A stretch of 64,000 nt of DNA from Siphonodentalium dalli (lineage: Eukaryota > Mollusca > Scaphopoda > Gadilida > Siphonodentaliidae). Below, one piece after another: positions 34,657 through 45,761 of the stretch; within the stretch, counting starts at the first letter, position 1; each line of letters starts with the position of its first letter. Both the position numbers and the translations under genes were made by a program. Below the pieces are notes generated by a model. That model worked only from the letters and a program-made list of their open reading frames with translations, was not told the origin of the DNA and searched no databases. The stretch lies in NCBI GenBank assembly GCA_032622095.1, contig CP136064.1, positions 132,687,129 to 132,751,128 of the forward strand, in the 5' to 3' direction.

Positions 34657-34900
34657 GGTGACGCCATGGAGTGAAATCGGTAGGGTGACACCAACGTACG
34701 TACCTACGAATCTGACTGATCGCCATATTGTTGCGCGAGCGCACGTAATAATTGGACGGAACCCATATTCGAATTTGGCCTGTATCTTTAGCTTGGAAAT
34801 ACACATACCAACTTTGGTTCAGATCAAATAATCCAAACTGGAGTTATCGGTCGGAAACCAAAAATGTTAACAGACGGTAAAATTCTAAGTTGAAAAAGGG
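34657..34900 (+). repeat. Family J right end plus F core, duplicate of 36994-37235
   Basis: GGTGACGCCATGGAGTGAAA, TCGGTAGGGTGACACCAACG, GATCGCCATATTGTTGCGCG and GCACGTAATAATTGG occur identically or nearly so at 36994-37090. The following F core is shared too, so this is a segmental duplication about 2.3 kb apart. Confidence 0.75.
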
Positions 34901-35087
34901 GCATAACTCTGGTGAAAATTGGCGGACGGAACCAGAATTCGAACTTGACCTGTCTTTTCAAAAACCACATACCAAATTTAATTTAGATCACTCTAACTAA
35001 AGTTATCATCCGGAAACCTCGGACGCACGGACGCACACACAGGCTGATTATAATAGTCCTCCGAACCCGTTGGGTTGGTGGACAAAA
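34740..35087 (+). mobile_element. Family F units with right end (F2)
   Basis: Units have AATTGG(A/C)GGACGGAACC, GAATTCGAACTTGACCTGT, AACTTTGGTTCAGATCAAA, TAATCCAAACTGGAGTTATC and TTCTAAGTTGAAAAAGGGG. The right end is CTCGGACGCACGGACGCAC, then a hairpin TAGTCCTCCGAACCC-GTT-GGGTTGGTGGACA and AAAAA (35053-35087). Confidence 0.7.
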
Positions 35088-35312
35088 AGGGGCATAACTC
35101 TGGTGAAAATTGGCGGACAGAACCAGAATGCGAACTTGACCTGTCTTTTCTGCTAGTAAACCCACATACCAAATTTAATTTAATTTGGTTCACTCTAACT
35201 AAGGTTATCATCCGGAAACCTCAAGACGGACGGACGGACTGACGGACGCAATCACGGACGCACGGACGTGCTGATTATAATAGTCCTCCGAACCCGTTGG
35301 GTCGGCAGACAA
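35088..35312 (+). mobile_element. Family F unit with second right end (F3)
   Basis: A single unit (GGGGCATAACTCTGGTGAAA, AATTGGCGGACAGAACCAGA) leads to (GGACGGACTGAC)n at 35226-35248 and another hairpin, AGTCCTCCGAACCC-GTT-GGGTCGGCAGAC, ending at 35312. Two right ends in tandem are consistent with read-through or a local duplication. Confidence 0.65.
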
Positions 35313-35330
35313 TTATCACCTCCCTAGTCC

Positions 35331-36078
35331 AAATAAAAGGTCGGTAGACCTCATGTCCGCCTCTAAGTGTCGGCTTGATACGACCGTTGTTTGCGCATAA
35401 AAATTGGCATGGCAGAACACGAAATCGAAATTGATCTGTCTTTTGTGCTAGTAAACCTACATATACCAAATTTAATTTCATTCAGTACACATTTACCCCT
35501 AATTTCAATGCCAAAATGTGGTCAAATTCTAAGTCGAAAAATGGCCATAACTCATGTAAAAATAATTAGACAGAACCTATATGCAAACTTGGCCTGTAGT
35601 TTTAGCTGGGAAATACACATACCAGCTTTGGTTCAGCTCAAATAATCAAAACTGGAGTTATCGGTGGGAAACCAAAATGTTAGGAAATTGGTCAAATTCT
35701 AAGTTGAATAAAAGGTCGGTAGACCTCATGTCCGCCTTTAAGTGTCGGCTTGATACGACCGTTGTTTGCGCATAAAATCCTGTCTTTAGTGCTAGTAAAC
35801 CTACATACCAAATTTAATTTCATTCAGTACACATTTACTAAAGTTATCATCCGGAAACCTCAAATTGGCAAAAATTCTAAGTCAAAAAGGGTCATAACTC
35901 TGGTGAAAATTGGCGGGCGGAACCCGAATTCGAACTTGACCTGTGTTTTGCTGGGAGAAAGACACATACCAACTTTGGTTCAGATCAAATAATCCAAACT
36001 GGAGTTATCGGTCGGAAACCAAAAATGTTAACAGACGGTCAAATTCTAAGTCGAAAAAGGGCCGAAACTCATGTAAAA
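35331..36078 (+). mobile_element. Two tandem family F left-end copies (F4, F5)
   Basis: The left palindrome GGTC-GGTA-GACC occurs at 35339-35350 and 35713-35724, each followed by TCATGTCCGCC, GTGTCGGCTTGATACGACCG and core. Neither copy has its own right end; F5 is cut by family J at 36079. Open frames over these units are not supported as genes. Confidence 0.65.
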
Positions 36079-37013
36079 ACTAGAATGCACTCAGAGAGAT
36101 GCCAAAGTGCGCAAAAATGTAATAAAAAATAATTTAAAAAATAATTTCACTGTATTTTACTTAATTTATTTAATTTAATTTAATGTTAGCAAATAAAGAC
36201 TATGACAATCTTCAATAATTTTATTTAGGGGATAACAGTGTGGTGTTTTGTGATTTCGGAAAGGTACATGGCGAATATACTGTGGCAAATTTAGTTAATG
36301 GGCGACGGCGGAGCCGGAGCCCATTAACGGGTATTTGCCACAGTATATTCGCCGTGTACCTTTCCGAAATCACAAAACACCACACTGTTATCCCCATTCT
36401 AAAAATGTTATTTAGACAAACAAATGGCTCGTAATTATCAACGTAATGTGCGGCCATAGAAAACACTCAGCCAATTCACGACTTTTTATTTTAAATTTAA
36501 TGCGCTAGATAAAATATAGTCCCACAATTACCATCGCTCTTATCGTTAAAAATACTGATAAACATGAAAAATTGCCACCTCAAATAGAAATAAATATGCT
36601 CAACAATTAGTTTCTGCATGTACCTGATGTCTTTTTCAGATGTTTACCACTTACAAATTGCGCTTTTGATTTTACCGCGATCTTGAAGTTGAATTGAAAC
36701 AATGGGAAATTGTTTACTCAATGCGATGTATTTCACGCCGTGTCTGTCGCGGTTTCATGTCAAGAAATTTGGTCAAATGATATCGAGACACTGACATTGG
36801 TGGGGTATAACGTTGTGGTGTTTTGTATTTTCTGAAAGTACATGTATACAGGGCGAATGTACTGACTGTCAATTTTTGACAAAAGCCACATCGCTGGTTT
36901 GTTTATATAGCAACGAGCTAGTAACGGAAGTCAGTGCCAAGGGCGTCAACTCTATAATCTACTCCGTAACGTCGCCGGCATGTACTGCGTAAGGGTGACG
37001 TCATGGAGTGAAA
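36079..37013 (+). mobile_element. Family J element (J1), carries a palindrome
   Basis: The left end ACTAGAATGCACTCAGAGAG is followed by TGCGCAAAAAT and ATTTCACTGTATTTTACTTA. The right end is GGTGACGTCATGGAGTGAAA. The same two ends bound 54241-55168 with almost the same overall length (935 and 928 bp) but an unrelated middle. The middle here has the 36228-36395 palindrome and a partial third copy of its arm at about 36801-36865. The CRE word TGACGTCA lies in the right end. Class unknown. Confidence 0.65.
36228..36395. repeat. Palindrome, ~76-bp arms around a GC-rich loop
   Basis: Arms 36228-36303 and 36319-36395 match from GGGGATAACAGTGTGGTG to GTTAATGGGC with few differences; the loop is GACGGCGGAGCCGGA and itself forms GGC/GCC pairs. 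A decayed direct copy of the arm lies at about 36801-36865 (TATAACGTTGTGGTGTTTTG). Confidence 0.9.
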
Positions 37014-37087
37014 TCGGTAGGGTGACACCAACGTACGTACCTACGAATCTGACTGATCGCCATATTGTTGCGCGAGCGCACGTAATA

Positions 37088-37427
37088 ATTGGACGGAACC
37101 CATATTCGAACTTGGCCTTTAGCTTGGAAATACACATACCAACTTTGGTTCAGATCAAATAATCGAAACTGGAGTTATCGGTCGGAAACCAAAAATGTTA
37201 ACAGACGGTCAAATTCTAAGTCGAAAAAAAAGGGGCATAACTATGGTGAAAATTGGCGGACGGAACCAGAATTCGAACTTGACCTGTCTTTTCTGCTAGT
37301 AAACACACATATCAAATTTAATTTAATTTGGTTCACTCCTAACTAAAGTTATCATCTGGAAACCTCGGACGCACGGACGAACGTGCTGATTATAATAGTC
37401 CTCCGAACCCGTTGGGTCGGCGAACAA
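37088..37427 (+). mobile_element. Family F units with right end (F6)
   Basis: Same core as F2 (ATTGGACGGAACCCATATTC, TTCAGATCAAATAATCG, AGTCGAAAAAAAAGGGGC). The right end is CTCGGACGCACGGACGAACG, then a hairpin AGTCCTCCGAACCC-GTT-GGGTCGGCGAAC. With J1 removed, F5 and F6 could be two halves of one interrupted element. Confidence 0.65.
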
Positions 37428-37587
37428 GTATATTCTCGAAATTGCAGCTCAAATTGGCAAATGAGCAGCACCATTTTATTTAACGGAAATTTCATCGAAA
37501 TTCAACCCGTCGATTGTGAAAATTGGCCCAGAAAAAGTAAAGATACCACCATACCGTGATTATTCATAAAAATAACTTATATATGGC

Positions 37588-38677
37588 TAGTGATGTTCCG
37601 ATAATGAAAAAGCTTATCGGACCGATTTCCGATAACTGGAGGCACAATCGGCCGATTTCCGATTCCGATTCCGATGTTTATATATATTGTGCGTTTGTTC
37701 CTATAATGGACTTATATACACCCAATGCACTCCATATCCCGCATAGTTTCAAAGCCAAATACATCAAAGAAATATATGTACACACTGTCGTGACAGTATT
37801 TCTGCCGACGTCGGTTGTGTGCTTCCTTTGATGTATACCGGTAGTTGTTTTGACAAAGAGATCAAAGGTACCGACTCAGAGTAACGTTATGACGATGTGT
37901 GGAACACTTGCATGCAGAGTAAAAGTCTTGATTGAATACTTGTAAGTTGCAACAATGTATGGAATGGCGATGATTATTAACTAAATTTTGATTGATGGAT
38001 AATAATTGCTGTCATATTTGTCTGAGATTTCCCAAGTTTCCATTGGTCACACCTTTTATCTTTTAACAACTCGGAAGCTTTTATAGTTCCGCCTGCTCAA
38101 TTTTTGTTTCGCAAGTTCAACGTGGAGCTAAGCGTATTTCATAGCATACGTTGTACAGACGAAAAAGCTAATTATGCCCCTACTAACATTGATCGTTATT
38201 GAAGACAGTTCTGATAACAACTGTATTATTTCATTCAGTGTGTGCTTCAAGTTATTGACATAGCATGTGACGTCACATGACACGTGCTCTAGAGGAAGCC
38301 TCACTGTAATCAGGTCAGCTTTTTAATTAAAGCTTTCTTTGAATCTATTTCGTGTCAACGCGATTGAACCAATAACTTCATATTACACGGGATGTCGGGC
38401 ATGTGTATTGCCATTCTTATAATATATCATCATATCAGACTGCTTTGATGATGCCAATGGCTTCTTTTTAGGCTGTTACAACTGCGTTTTACATTCAATA
38501 CTACAGTTGTATTGCGTATGTTTATTAAAGCGTGCACATTGCGCTTAGATACTAGAACGTTTTTATTTATTTTGACAATCGGTAAAAGCCGATGTTCAAC
38601 TGCGAGGTACGATTAATTTCCGATGGGCTATTATCGGCCGATGGCCGATTCCGATTCCGATTATCGGAACATCATTA
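37588..38677 (+). mobile_element. hAT-like nonautonomous transposon, 1090 bp, 8-bp TSD
   Basis: The left terminus is TAGTGATGTTCCGATAAT; the right terminus, complemented, is TAATGATGTTCCGATAAT. Flanking TATATGGC is present on both sides (37580-37587 and 38678-38685); identity extends to TTATATATGGC if the last three bases are counted as target. Subterminal words CGGCCGAT, CCGATTTCC and CCGATTCCGATT recur at both ends, as in hAT elements. No transposase is seen; the longest frame (37556-37831) crosses the left end and has no domain. Confidence 0.8.
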
Positions 38678-38685
38678 TATATGGC

Positions 38686-39520
38686 AGTCATAATGGTACC
38701 AATACACATGCATAATTTCAACAGGGTGCTAACTTAATACTAAATAACTCGAATATTTTGACAGGAACATATGACTGTATATATTTATTGAATTTTATAA
38801 ATTTACATCTTCCTGTTGTTAGATCGAAAATATCTTGACGGGACCTTTGATAAATGTTCAATTTAGTTTTACTTTAGAATTTTTCTGGTATCAATGTGTC
38901 CGTTTAGTTTTAAATAAACTTTTGAACGTTGTGTCGGATCAGAACCTTCCAACTGATTTTACTCCAATATATTTACACGAACATATGAATATTTAATATG
39001 TGTTAAAAGAATAATTTATTCTGACCTGATATAATTTCGTTACATGGAAACTATTTCGATGGATGGGTGGCTTCGTTTTATGAATTCTTTCAAACATGTA
39101 TAATTGATATCCGTAACCAGCGTATAGGGCTTCAGCTCATAATGTCCCTATTTTTAAATTTGATTTTACTGCAATATTTTTTTTTACAGAAATATGTGAT
39201 TATGTTTCATATATATTAAACGAATAAAATATTCAAAACTGATAATCGGTCCTTACAAGCATGGCAAGTGTGTCCACGGAAACTTATTTATTGTCAGTTT
39301 TTATTAACATACATGGTGTGGCGGGGTTAGGGTATTTACTGTTATTGATGACCATAACCTGTGTGCGTGTATATTCAGCTCAAATGGCTCCCAACTATAA
39401 GATAATTTTACTGCATTATTATTGACACGAACGTGGTTATTTTTTTATTTTTTTAAATAATAGAATATTCCTGACTGATTTCAGTCTTATATGATAATTG
39501 CATGTGTGACATTAGGGGTT
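38686..39520 (+). repeat. Very degenerate tandem repeat
   Basis: GATTTTACT.CAATAT...ACACGAACATATGA-type segments recur at 38955, 39161 and 39403, spaced 206 and 242 bp; a related segment (GAATATTTTGACAG.AACAT) is at 38753 and at about 42583. The identity is low, so this is tentative. Confidence 0.35.
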
Positions 39521-39952
39521 GTAGGACGATTACCACACCCCTCCCCCGGACGTTTGCTCCCCCGGACGATTGCCACCCTCATGCCAAGTGCCCTGCCATA
39601 AGTTTTTATAATAAAATTTATTTTTATATACTTTATTGAAATTAATTAACTTATGGGTCAATTCAAGTTTCAACTTTTAAAACACAGTGGTCAATGATTA
39701 GATGGTCAGCTGATTATGAAACATTAGTGTTTTGAAAACACATTGGCTTCTTCGTAGCATTATGATAGAACACCATGCAGACACCATCGAAGACAAAGAG
39801 GTCAGCTAAATTATCTACAATTAGACAAATAGTGTAGATAAGGTTCGTTTTGGGGCTTAGTGTGGTATTGCAAAATTTTGTTTTTTAAATTTAAATTAAA
39901 ATTTTTGAAAATGATTTTTCACCAATGCAACTGAAATAGTCCTGGTAAATTC
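39521..39952. other. Unique spacer
   Basis: CTCCCCCGGACG(A/T)TTGC occurs twice in tandem near 39540-39573. No gene is seen. Confidence 0.5.
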
Positions 39953-41831
39953 AAATGAAAGTGTCAATGACACTGTAGCTCAACTTAGGTAGGGGAATAA
40001 TTTAATGGTCGACAGTAAATGGAGGAATAGGAAAAGTGCTAATTGAAATGTCTAAGTAAGACTAGATGTACATGTCAATATCAACATTTATAACAGGTTT
40101 CATAATGATCGGATCAGGGATGTGGTGATTATGGTGTGCCAAAGGATTTATTGATGCAAAGAGTAAATTCTAAAATGGCCAACGGCAGCCATGTTTTTTT
40201 CCGAATTACCCCAAAATGACTTGTTCCCATCTACAGCCTTTACAAATCTCATAATGATCTGATCAAAGATATGACCTGTAGCCTGTGCCAATGGATTTAG
40301 TCATGCAAAGAGTAAAATCCAAGATGGCTGCTGGCGGCCATGTTTTTCGGCTGAACAACCCCAAAATGACTCGTTTCCCATCTACATGTCATTGATAACA
40401 TACATGACAAATTTCTTGAAGTTCCGACCAAAGCTACGACCTGTAGCCCACACCAAAAGATTTATTCATGCAAAGAGTAAAATCCAATATGGCTGCTGGC
40501 GGACATGTTTTTTAGCCAAACGACCCCAAAATGACTCGTTCCCATCTACATGTTAATATTAACATCCATGATAAATATCATGATGATCAGACAAACAGTA
40601 CAACCTGTAGCCCGTGCCAATGGATTGAATTTTGAAATCCAAGATGGCTGCCAGCGGCCATGTTTTTTGGCCGTATGACCCCAAAATGACTCGTTCCCAT
40701 ATACATGTCAATATCAATATTCATGACAAATTTCATAAAGGTCAGACCAAAGGTACGACCTGTAACCCGCGCCAAAGGATTTAGTCATTGAAAGAGTAAA
40801 ATCCAAGATGGCTGCTGGCGGCCATGTTTTTTGGCCGAACAACCCCAAAATCACTCGTTCCCATCAACATGTCATTGTTAACATCCATGACAAATTTCAT
40901 GAAGTTCTGACCAAAGCTACAACCTGTAGCCCGCGCCAAAGAATTTAGTCATCAAAGAGTAAAATTCAAGATGGCTGCTGGCGGCCATGTTTTTTGGCTG
41001 AACGACCCCAAAATCACTCGTTCCCATCTACATGTCAATATTAACATCCATGACAAATTTCATAATGATCAGACGAACAGCACGACCTGTAGCCCGCGCC
41101 AATGGATTGAATTTTGAAATCCAAAATGGCCACCAGCGGCCATGTTTTTTGGCAGAATGACCCCAAAATGACTCGTTCCCATCTACATGTCAATGTCAAC
41201 ATTCATGACAAAATTCATAAAGATCAGACCATAGGTACGACCTGTAGCCCGCGCCAAAGGATTTAGTCATGCAACGAGTAAAATCCATGATGGCTGCTGG
41301 CGGCCATGTTTTTTGGCCGAACAACCCCAAAATCACTCGTTCCCATCTACATGTCATTGTTAACATCCATAACAAATTTCATGAAGTTCTGATCAAAACT
41401 ACGACCTGTAGCCTGCGCCAAAGGATTTAGTCATGCAAAGAGTAAAATCCAAGATGGCTGCCAACGGCCAGGTTTTTTGGCTGAACGACCCCAAAATGAC
41501 TCGTTCCCATCTACATGTCAATATTAACATCCATGACAAATTTCATAATGATCAGACGAACAGTACGACCTGTAGCCCGCGCCAATGGATTGAATTTTGA
41601 AATCCAAAATGGCCACCAGCGGCCATGTTTTTTGGCCGAATGACCCCAAAATGACTCGTTCCCATCTACATGTCAATGTCAACATTCATGACAAATTTCA
41701 TAAAGATCAGACCAAAGGTACGACCTGTAGCCCGCGCCAAAGGAAATTGTTGACGGACACACGCACACACGGACGACGGACGCCAAGCCATGGCAATAGC
41801 TCAAACTTACAAAAGTAAGTTGAGCTAAAAA
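39953..41831 (+). mobile_element. Family A element, complete (A4)
   Basis: Both ends are intact: AAATGAAAGTGTCAATGACA at the left, and GTTGACGGACACACGCAC, CCATGGCAATAGCTCAAAC, TTACAAAAGTAAGTTGAGC, TAAAAA at the right. About ten units with alternating unit types. It shares private variants with A2 (26059-28262), so the two derive from one recent source copy. The flanking sequence is unique, which makes this the cleanest copy for defining the insertion site. Confidence 0.85.
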
Positions 41832-43589
41832 GTAACTAAAATTAAATTATTTTTTTTTAAAGTTATGTCCATCAATACAACTATAACAGTAATTTCAAAA
41901 AGTGCAGTAGGAAGACGACCAAACCTGGACCATACTGCCCCTGTACAAAACAAATTCTCCACTTGTTCTCACTGTTTTGCACTGCAAATATGTTTTGTGC
42001 GAATAAAGTATCTCATCTACATGTATTCTAAAAAAAAATTAAAAAATCTTGGGCAATCTTTGAGGGGCAGATGTCCGGGATGCAATTGTTCGTATCCCGC
42101 AATAAGAAACTGTAATCGATGTCCCATATCCGTAAACTCCATGTGAAATTGTTTCTCCGAGGTGCAATGCATCATGCATGTACATGTATGGGCGTAAGAT
42201 GTGCAGTCTAAGTTGTGTACAATTCATGCAATGCATGTAGCCCCTGTTCAGTTATTACTGTAACTACATGTCCCGCAGGCACCCGGAAATTAATAATGGA
42301 CGGACAAAAGTGAGACAATGGGCTAATCAAGCCATTGTTTAGAGATTATCAAAAGGGTGCCATTTCCTGCTATGCTTGTTAAAAAAGCGGCGATGAGTGA
42401 AGTCAGTGCACATTTGTTTTATATGAGATATGGACATTTGCATTAAATGAACTCATTCAAAGTCAGGTTCGGTCGTACCAATAAGGGGAATGTTCCCCGC
42501 CTGTGCATTGGGTATGTGCAACAAAATCCACCCATGCATACAATGAAATATCTATTTATTTATGAAACGCTGATTTTTTTCCGAATATTTTGACAGAAAC
42601 ATGTGAATATTTTGTCAATTTCAAAAGCGTTTCTATGGATATCCGAGTCCGTTTTCAGATCGAACATATTTCCAAAGAACTTTGTTTCGTTCTCAATTTA
42701 GTTAACCTGGGTGTTGGTGTGGAACATGCGGAATACCTCCAAATTATTGTTTATTTTTTAGTTCATTGTTTTTTTTTTCTCGTTTTATTTACAAGACAGT
42801 TTTTGTTTAACTGTACAACCTGGTACAACAAGCAAATATTATCAGGAAGTTCTTTATAAACACTCGGGTGAAACTGTTTGTTTCCAATATATCAATCATC
42901 GATGACACGAATATTATCTGTCATATGTCAATTTACGAATCATTCCATAATATCAAATGATGAAATTATTTATGATTGATTATATGATAGGATTGATTTT
43001 ATTGTATGCACCAAATATATCAGACTCATTTTACTTACAATATTTATCTATTGAAATATTATATTCTATGCGAAAACGTACCGGTACTTCCGCTCAATTT
43101 AGGGTAGGTGATAAGTAGATGTGGGTTATGAGAGACATACTAGTATTTACATCAGCTGGTCAGTGTGCGCATAATTATATAAAAGAAAATTACCAGACAT
43201 TTGAACATTAACGTAATCGCTTAAACGAATAAGTGTGAAATCTATATTAATGAAATATCTCGCCAAACATGGGTGCATTGGAACTGTTATGCAGGGTGGA
43301 ATGTCATAATGACAACAAACTGAATCAAACATTTAATGTTCATTTGAATAACATTTTTTACAGTCATCAACAACAATTAAGTTTTCCAAAAAAATTTATT
43401 AAAATTCATATTTAAAACTTTAGTTACCGTTTGAACATTAAATTCAAAATTTTAACTTATGAATTTTTGTAATGTTATATCCAACTTTTCAGCCATTTGT
43501 TAGAACACGATATCACGTACAAACTACCGAATCCGTTTGCATGCATGTTAACTAAATATGAACAAACACAAGAAAATATTAATGCCAGT
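41832..43589. other. Unique noncoding stretch
   Basis: No gene is supported. It separates two family A elements. ATACCTCC-type and T-rich tracts occur near 42735-42785. The frames here (up to 93 codons) lack recognisable motifs. Confidence 0.5.
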
Positions 43590-43856
43590 ATGGCCTGTAG
43601 CCCGCGCCAATGGATTTGATTTTTAAATCCAAGATGGCCACCAGCAGCCATGTTTTTTGGCCGAATGACCCTAAAATGTCTCGTTCCCATCTACATGTCA
43701 ATGTCAACATTCATGACAAATTCCATAAACATCAGACCAAAGATATGACCTGTAACCAGCGCCAAAGGAAATTGTTGACGGACACACGCACACACGGATG
43801 ACGGATGCCAACCCATGGCAATAGCTCAAACTTGCAAAGTAAGTTGAGCTAAAAAA
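43590..43856 (+). mobile_element. Family A element, left-truncated (A5)
   Basis: It starts inside a unit (GTATGGCCTGTAGCCCGCGC), has one and a half units and then a right end identical in type to A4: GTTGACGGACACACGCAC, GGATGACGGATGCC and the hairpin ending AAGTTGAGCTAAAAA. A 5'-deleted copy. Confidence 0.8.
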
Positions 43857-44198
43857 GCTAGTCAACCATGTTGAAGAGCGATGGGGGTCTGACCTGAGGG
43901 CATTAGCTGTGTTACAAGATCGGAGTCTGACTAATATTTAGTGTTCTTGAAATGTGTCTCTCGGTGTAGATCCATTGGAACTTAGTTCCATGACTTACGC
44001 CATCTAAGTTCCATCGTGAGCTCTAAACACTATGGACTAGTAGATTTTCAATAAAAGAAACAATAATGACCAACGCACATGTATTTATCAACTAAATACT
44101 AATACATGTGTGAAACAATCCACTCACCTATGTGTAACAGAACATAAACACTGACATGTCGTGTGTTCGTCGACCATTGCATGTGACCCATCATTTCA
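43857..44198. other. Unique spacer
   Basis: CTTAGTTCCATGACTTACGC and CTAAGTTCCATCGTGAG (43981-44020) hold a short TAAGTTCCAT-type repeat. No gene is seen. Confidence 0.4.
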
Positions 44199-44489
44199 TT
44201 AATCCCCCTGTGAGTTCCCTGTGCACATGTCAAAGTAATCACGTGCGTAAACGGTGCGTTCACACTGAGTGTGCAATTCATGTAGCCTGATATAATTCAA
44301 GTTTAGGGGAACTACAATCTGCGCATGCGTGTAGTTTTTACAACTAACCAATTCCAATTTGTTACACAAGTGTACTAGTACTGTTAACTTCCGGGTTGCA
44401 GAATCAGTTCGGTGACATGTGCCATGCGCGGTAATTTGCACGGGACACACGGAGTCATGTGATATGTTAGCTCCTCCTACTTCTGCCAT
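44199..44489 (-). CDS. Weak candidate first coding exon
   Basis: A 96-codon ATG frame starts ACAAAATGGCAGAAG, a strong start context (A at -3, G at +4), with residues MAEVGGANISHDS. The surrounding DNA has promoter-type words: CCAAT on the same strand about 20 bp upstream, an ETS-type ACTTCCGG at 44389-44396, and an NRF1-type GCGCATGCG at about 44321. A possible splice donor GTTAGT lies near 44350. No domain is recognised. A CCAAT box this close to the ATG and motifs inside the frame are not a normal layout, so chance is a serious alternative. Confidence 0.2.
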   Translation of the reverse strand: MAEVGGANISHDSVCPVQITAHGTCHRTDSATRKLTVLVHLCNKLELVSCKNYTHAQIVVPLNLNYIRLHELHTQCERTVYARDYFDMCTGNSQGD

Positions 44490-44566
44490 TTTGTCAACAT
44501 GTTTTCCGATTGGAATTTTTCATTAAATAATTACAGAATTATACACACTTTCTGGTAGGTGTCAGA

Positions 44567-45761
44567 TAGGGCCCGACGAAGCTTCGAGATTCGATTCGAT
44601 TTCGAAAGCGGTCGTGTGATTCGGGATATTTCGAATCGTTGTGTACAAGTCATTTATCACCGGGAATAGACTGCATTATATATACAAAACATTAATTATA
44701 TCCCCAATTTAATTGCTCCTTCCGTGACCATCTGGGACCTCCTTGGTCTATGCAATGTGAAAAGTGTAAGTTGTCCAATAGCCCACTGCTCATATATATA
44801 TATTGGCCTCCCAGTCCCAGCACTGGTTACTCGTGGCAGGTCGGTGGGTTACTCGTGGAACCTGCTGGTAGGTTTGTGATGGTTCACGTGTTCATCACGG
44901 TTTTACCATAATCGTAGAACACACGGGTTTCCTCCACCGCATAAAACCAGCAATGTCGCGATTTTGCCAAGCCCCCAGCTGCGGAAGCGAGAATTCTTGA
45001 CGGACATAGGCCTATTTGTATGTCGGTAATTGATATTCTTACCGGAAAAGCCTATATTGTGTTACTCAGCTCAAACAAAAATATAGTTTTGTTAATTTAA
45101 AACTTAACACGATATAAATATGTTAATTAAACATTTTGGACTCCAAAATGTCGTGTCCAAATCCGATCAACATCTTTATACAGCATATGTTATCTGGGAA
45201 ATGGAATATGGTTGACCATTTAGCTTTCAGGACAACTCAATTGATACGATGGACAGGCCCGAGTTGGGATACGATACATAGTTCCTTTAATCCAGTTTGC
45301 GTATGCGCCATTCCCAAAGTCATGATGCACTGTGCACAATTTTGATATCGCGCATGCCTGCTGTGCACGACAGGGTGAAGTGTACATACGCAGAACAGTT
45401 TCCATTTGCAATGACTCGAAACAGACTCCATTAATTTACTCCAAAGTTCCACACTGCTTACTTTCACGAACTTCACCCATAGTGGCAGTGTCACAAGATA
45501 TGAAATGATGTGTCATTCTCATAAATTAAACTGTTTATAACTGTGATTAAATACTGTTCATATCATGTCACAGAAATTAAGTTTAATGAACCTCCTTCGA
45601 TATCTGAGTTATCTCACTGACGTTATAAAATCATCGGACATTTGCCCCCATTTTTGCTCGTACCTCCCACTGATCGGTACTAGTACCGCCAATCTACTAA
45701 AGTGTTTGAAAAAGATTCGATTCAAGATTCAATTCGATTTCGAATCATTATCATTGATAGT
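44567..45761. other. Possible decayed transposon with ATTCGATT-rich ends
   Basis: TAGGGCCCGACGAAGCTTCG and AGATTCGATTCGATTTCGAA at 44567-44610 look like a hAT-type left terminus with subterminal repeats. AAGATTCGATTCAAGATTCA and ATTCGATTTCGAATCA recur at 45714-45745. The matching right terminus (expected GGGCCCTA) is absent; the palindromic mini-element at 45762 sits where it would be. Confidence 0.3.

Noticed and set aside
3700-43800. Many 60-120 codon frames of the FFGRTTPK / SKIQDGCWRPCF type in family A arrays
   Set aside because: They are the same repeat unit (about 165 bp, close to 3n) read again and again, shift frame between units and start inside the repeat. No selection signal is visible.
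44567-45761. Complete hAT element with TAGGGCCCGAC ends
   Set aside because: Only the left terminus is present; the right terminus and TSD are missing.
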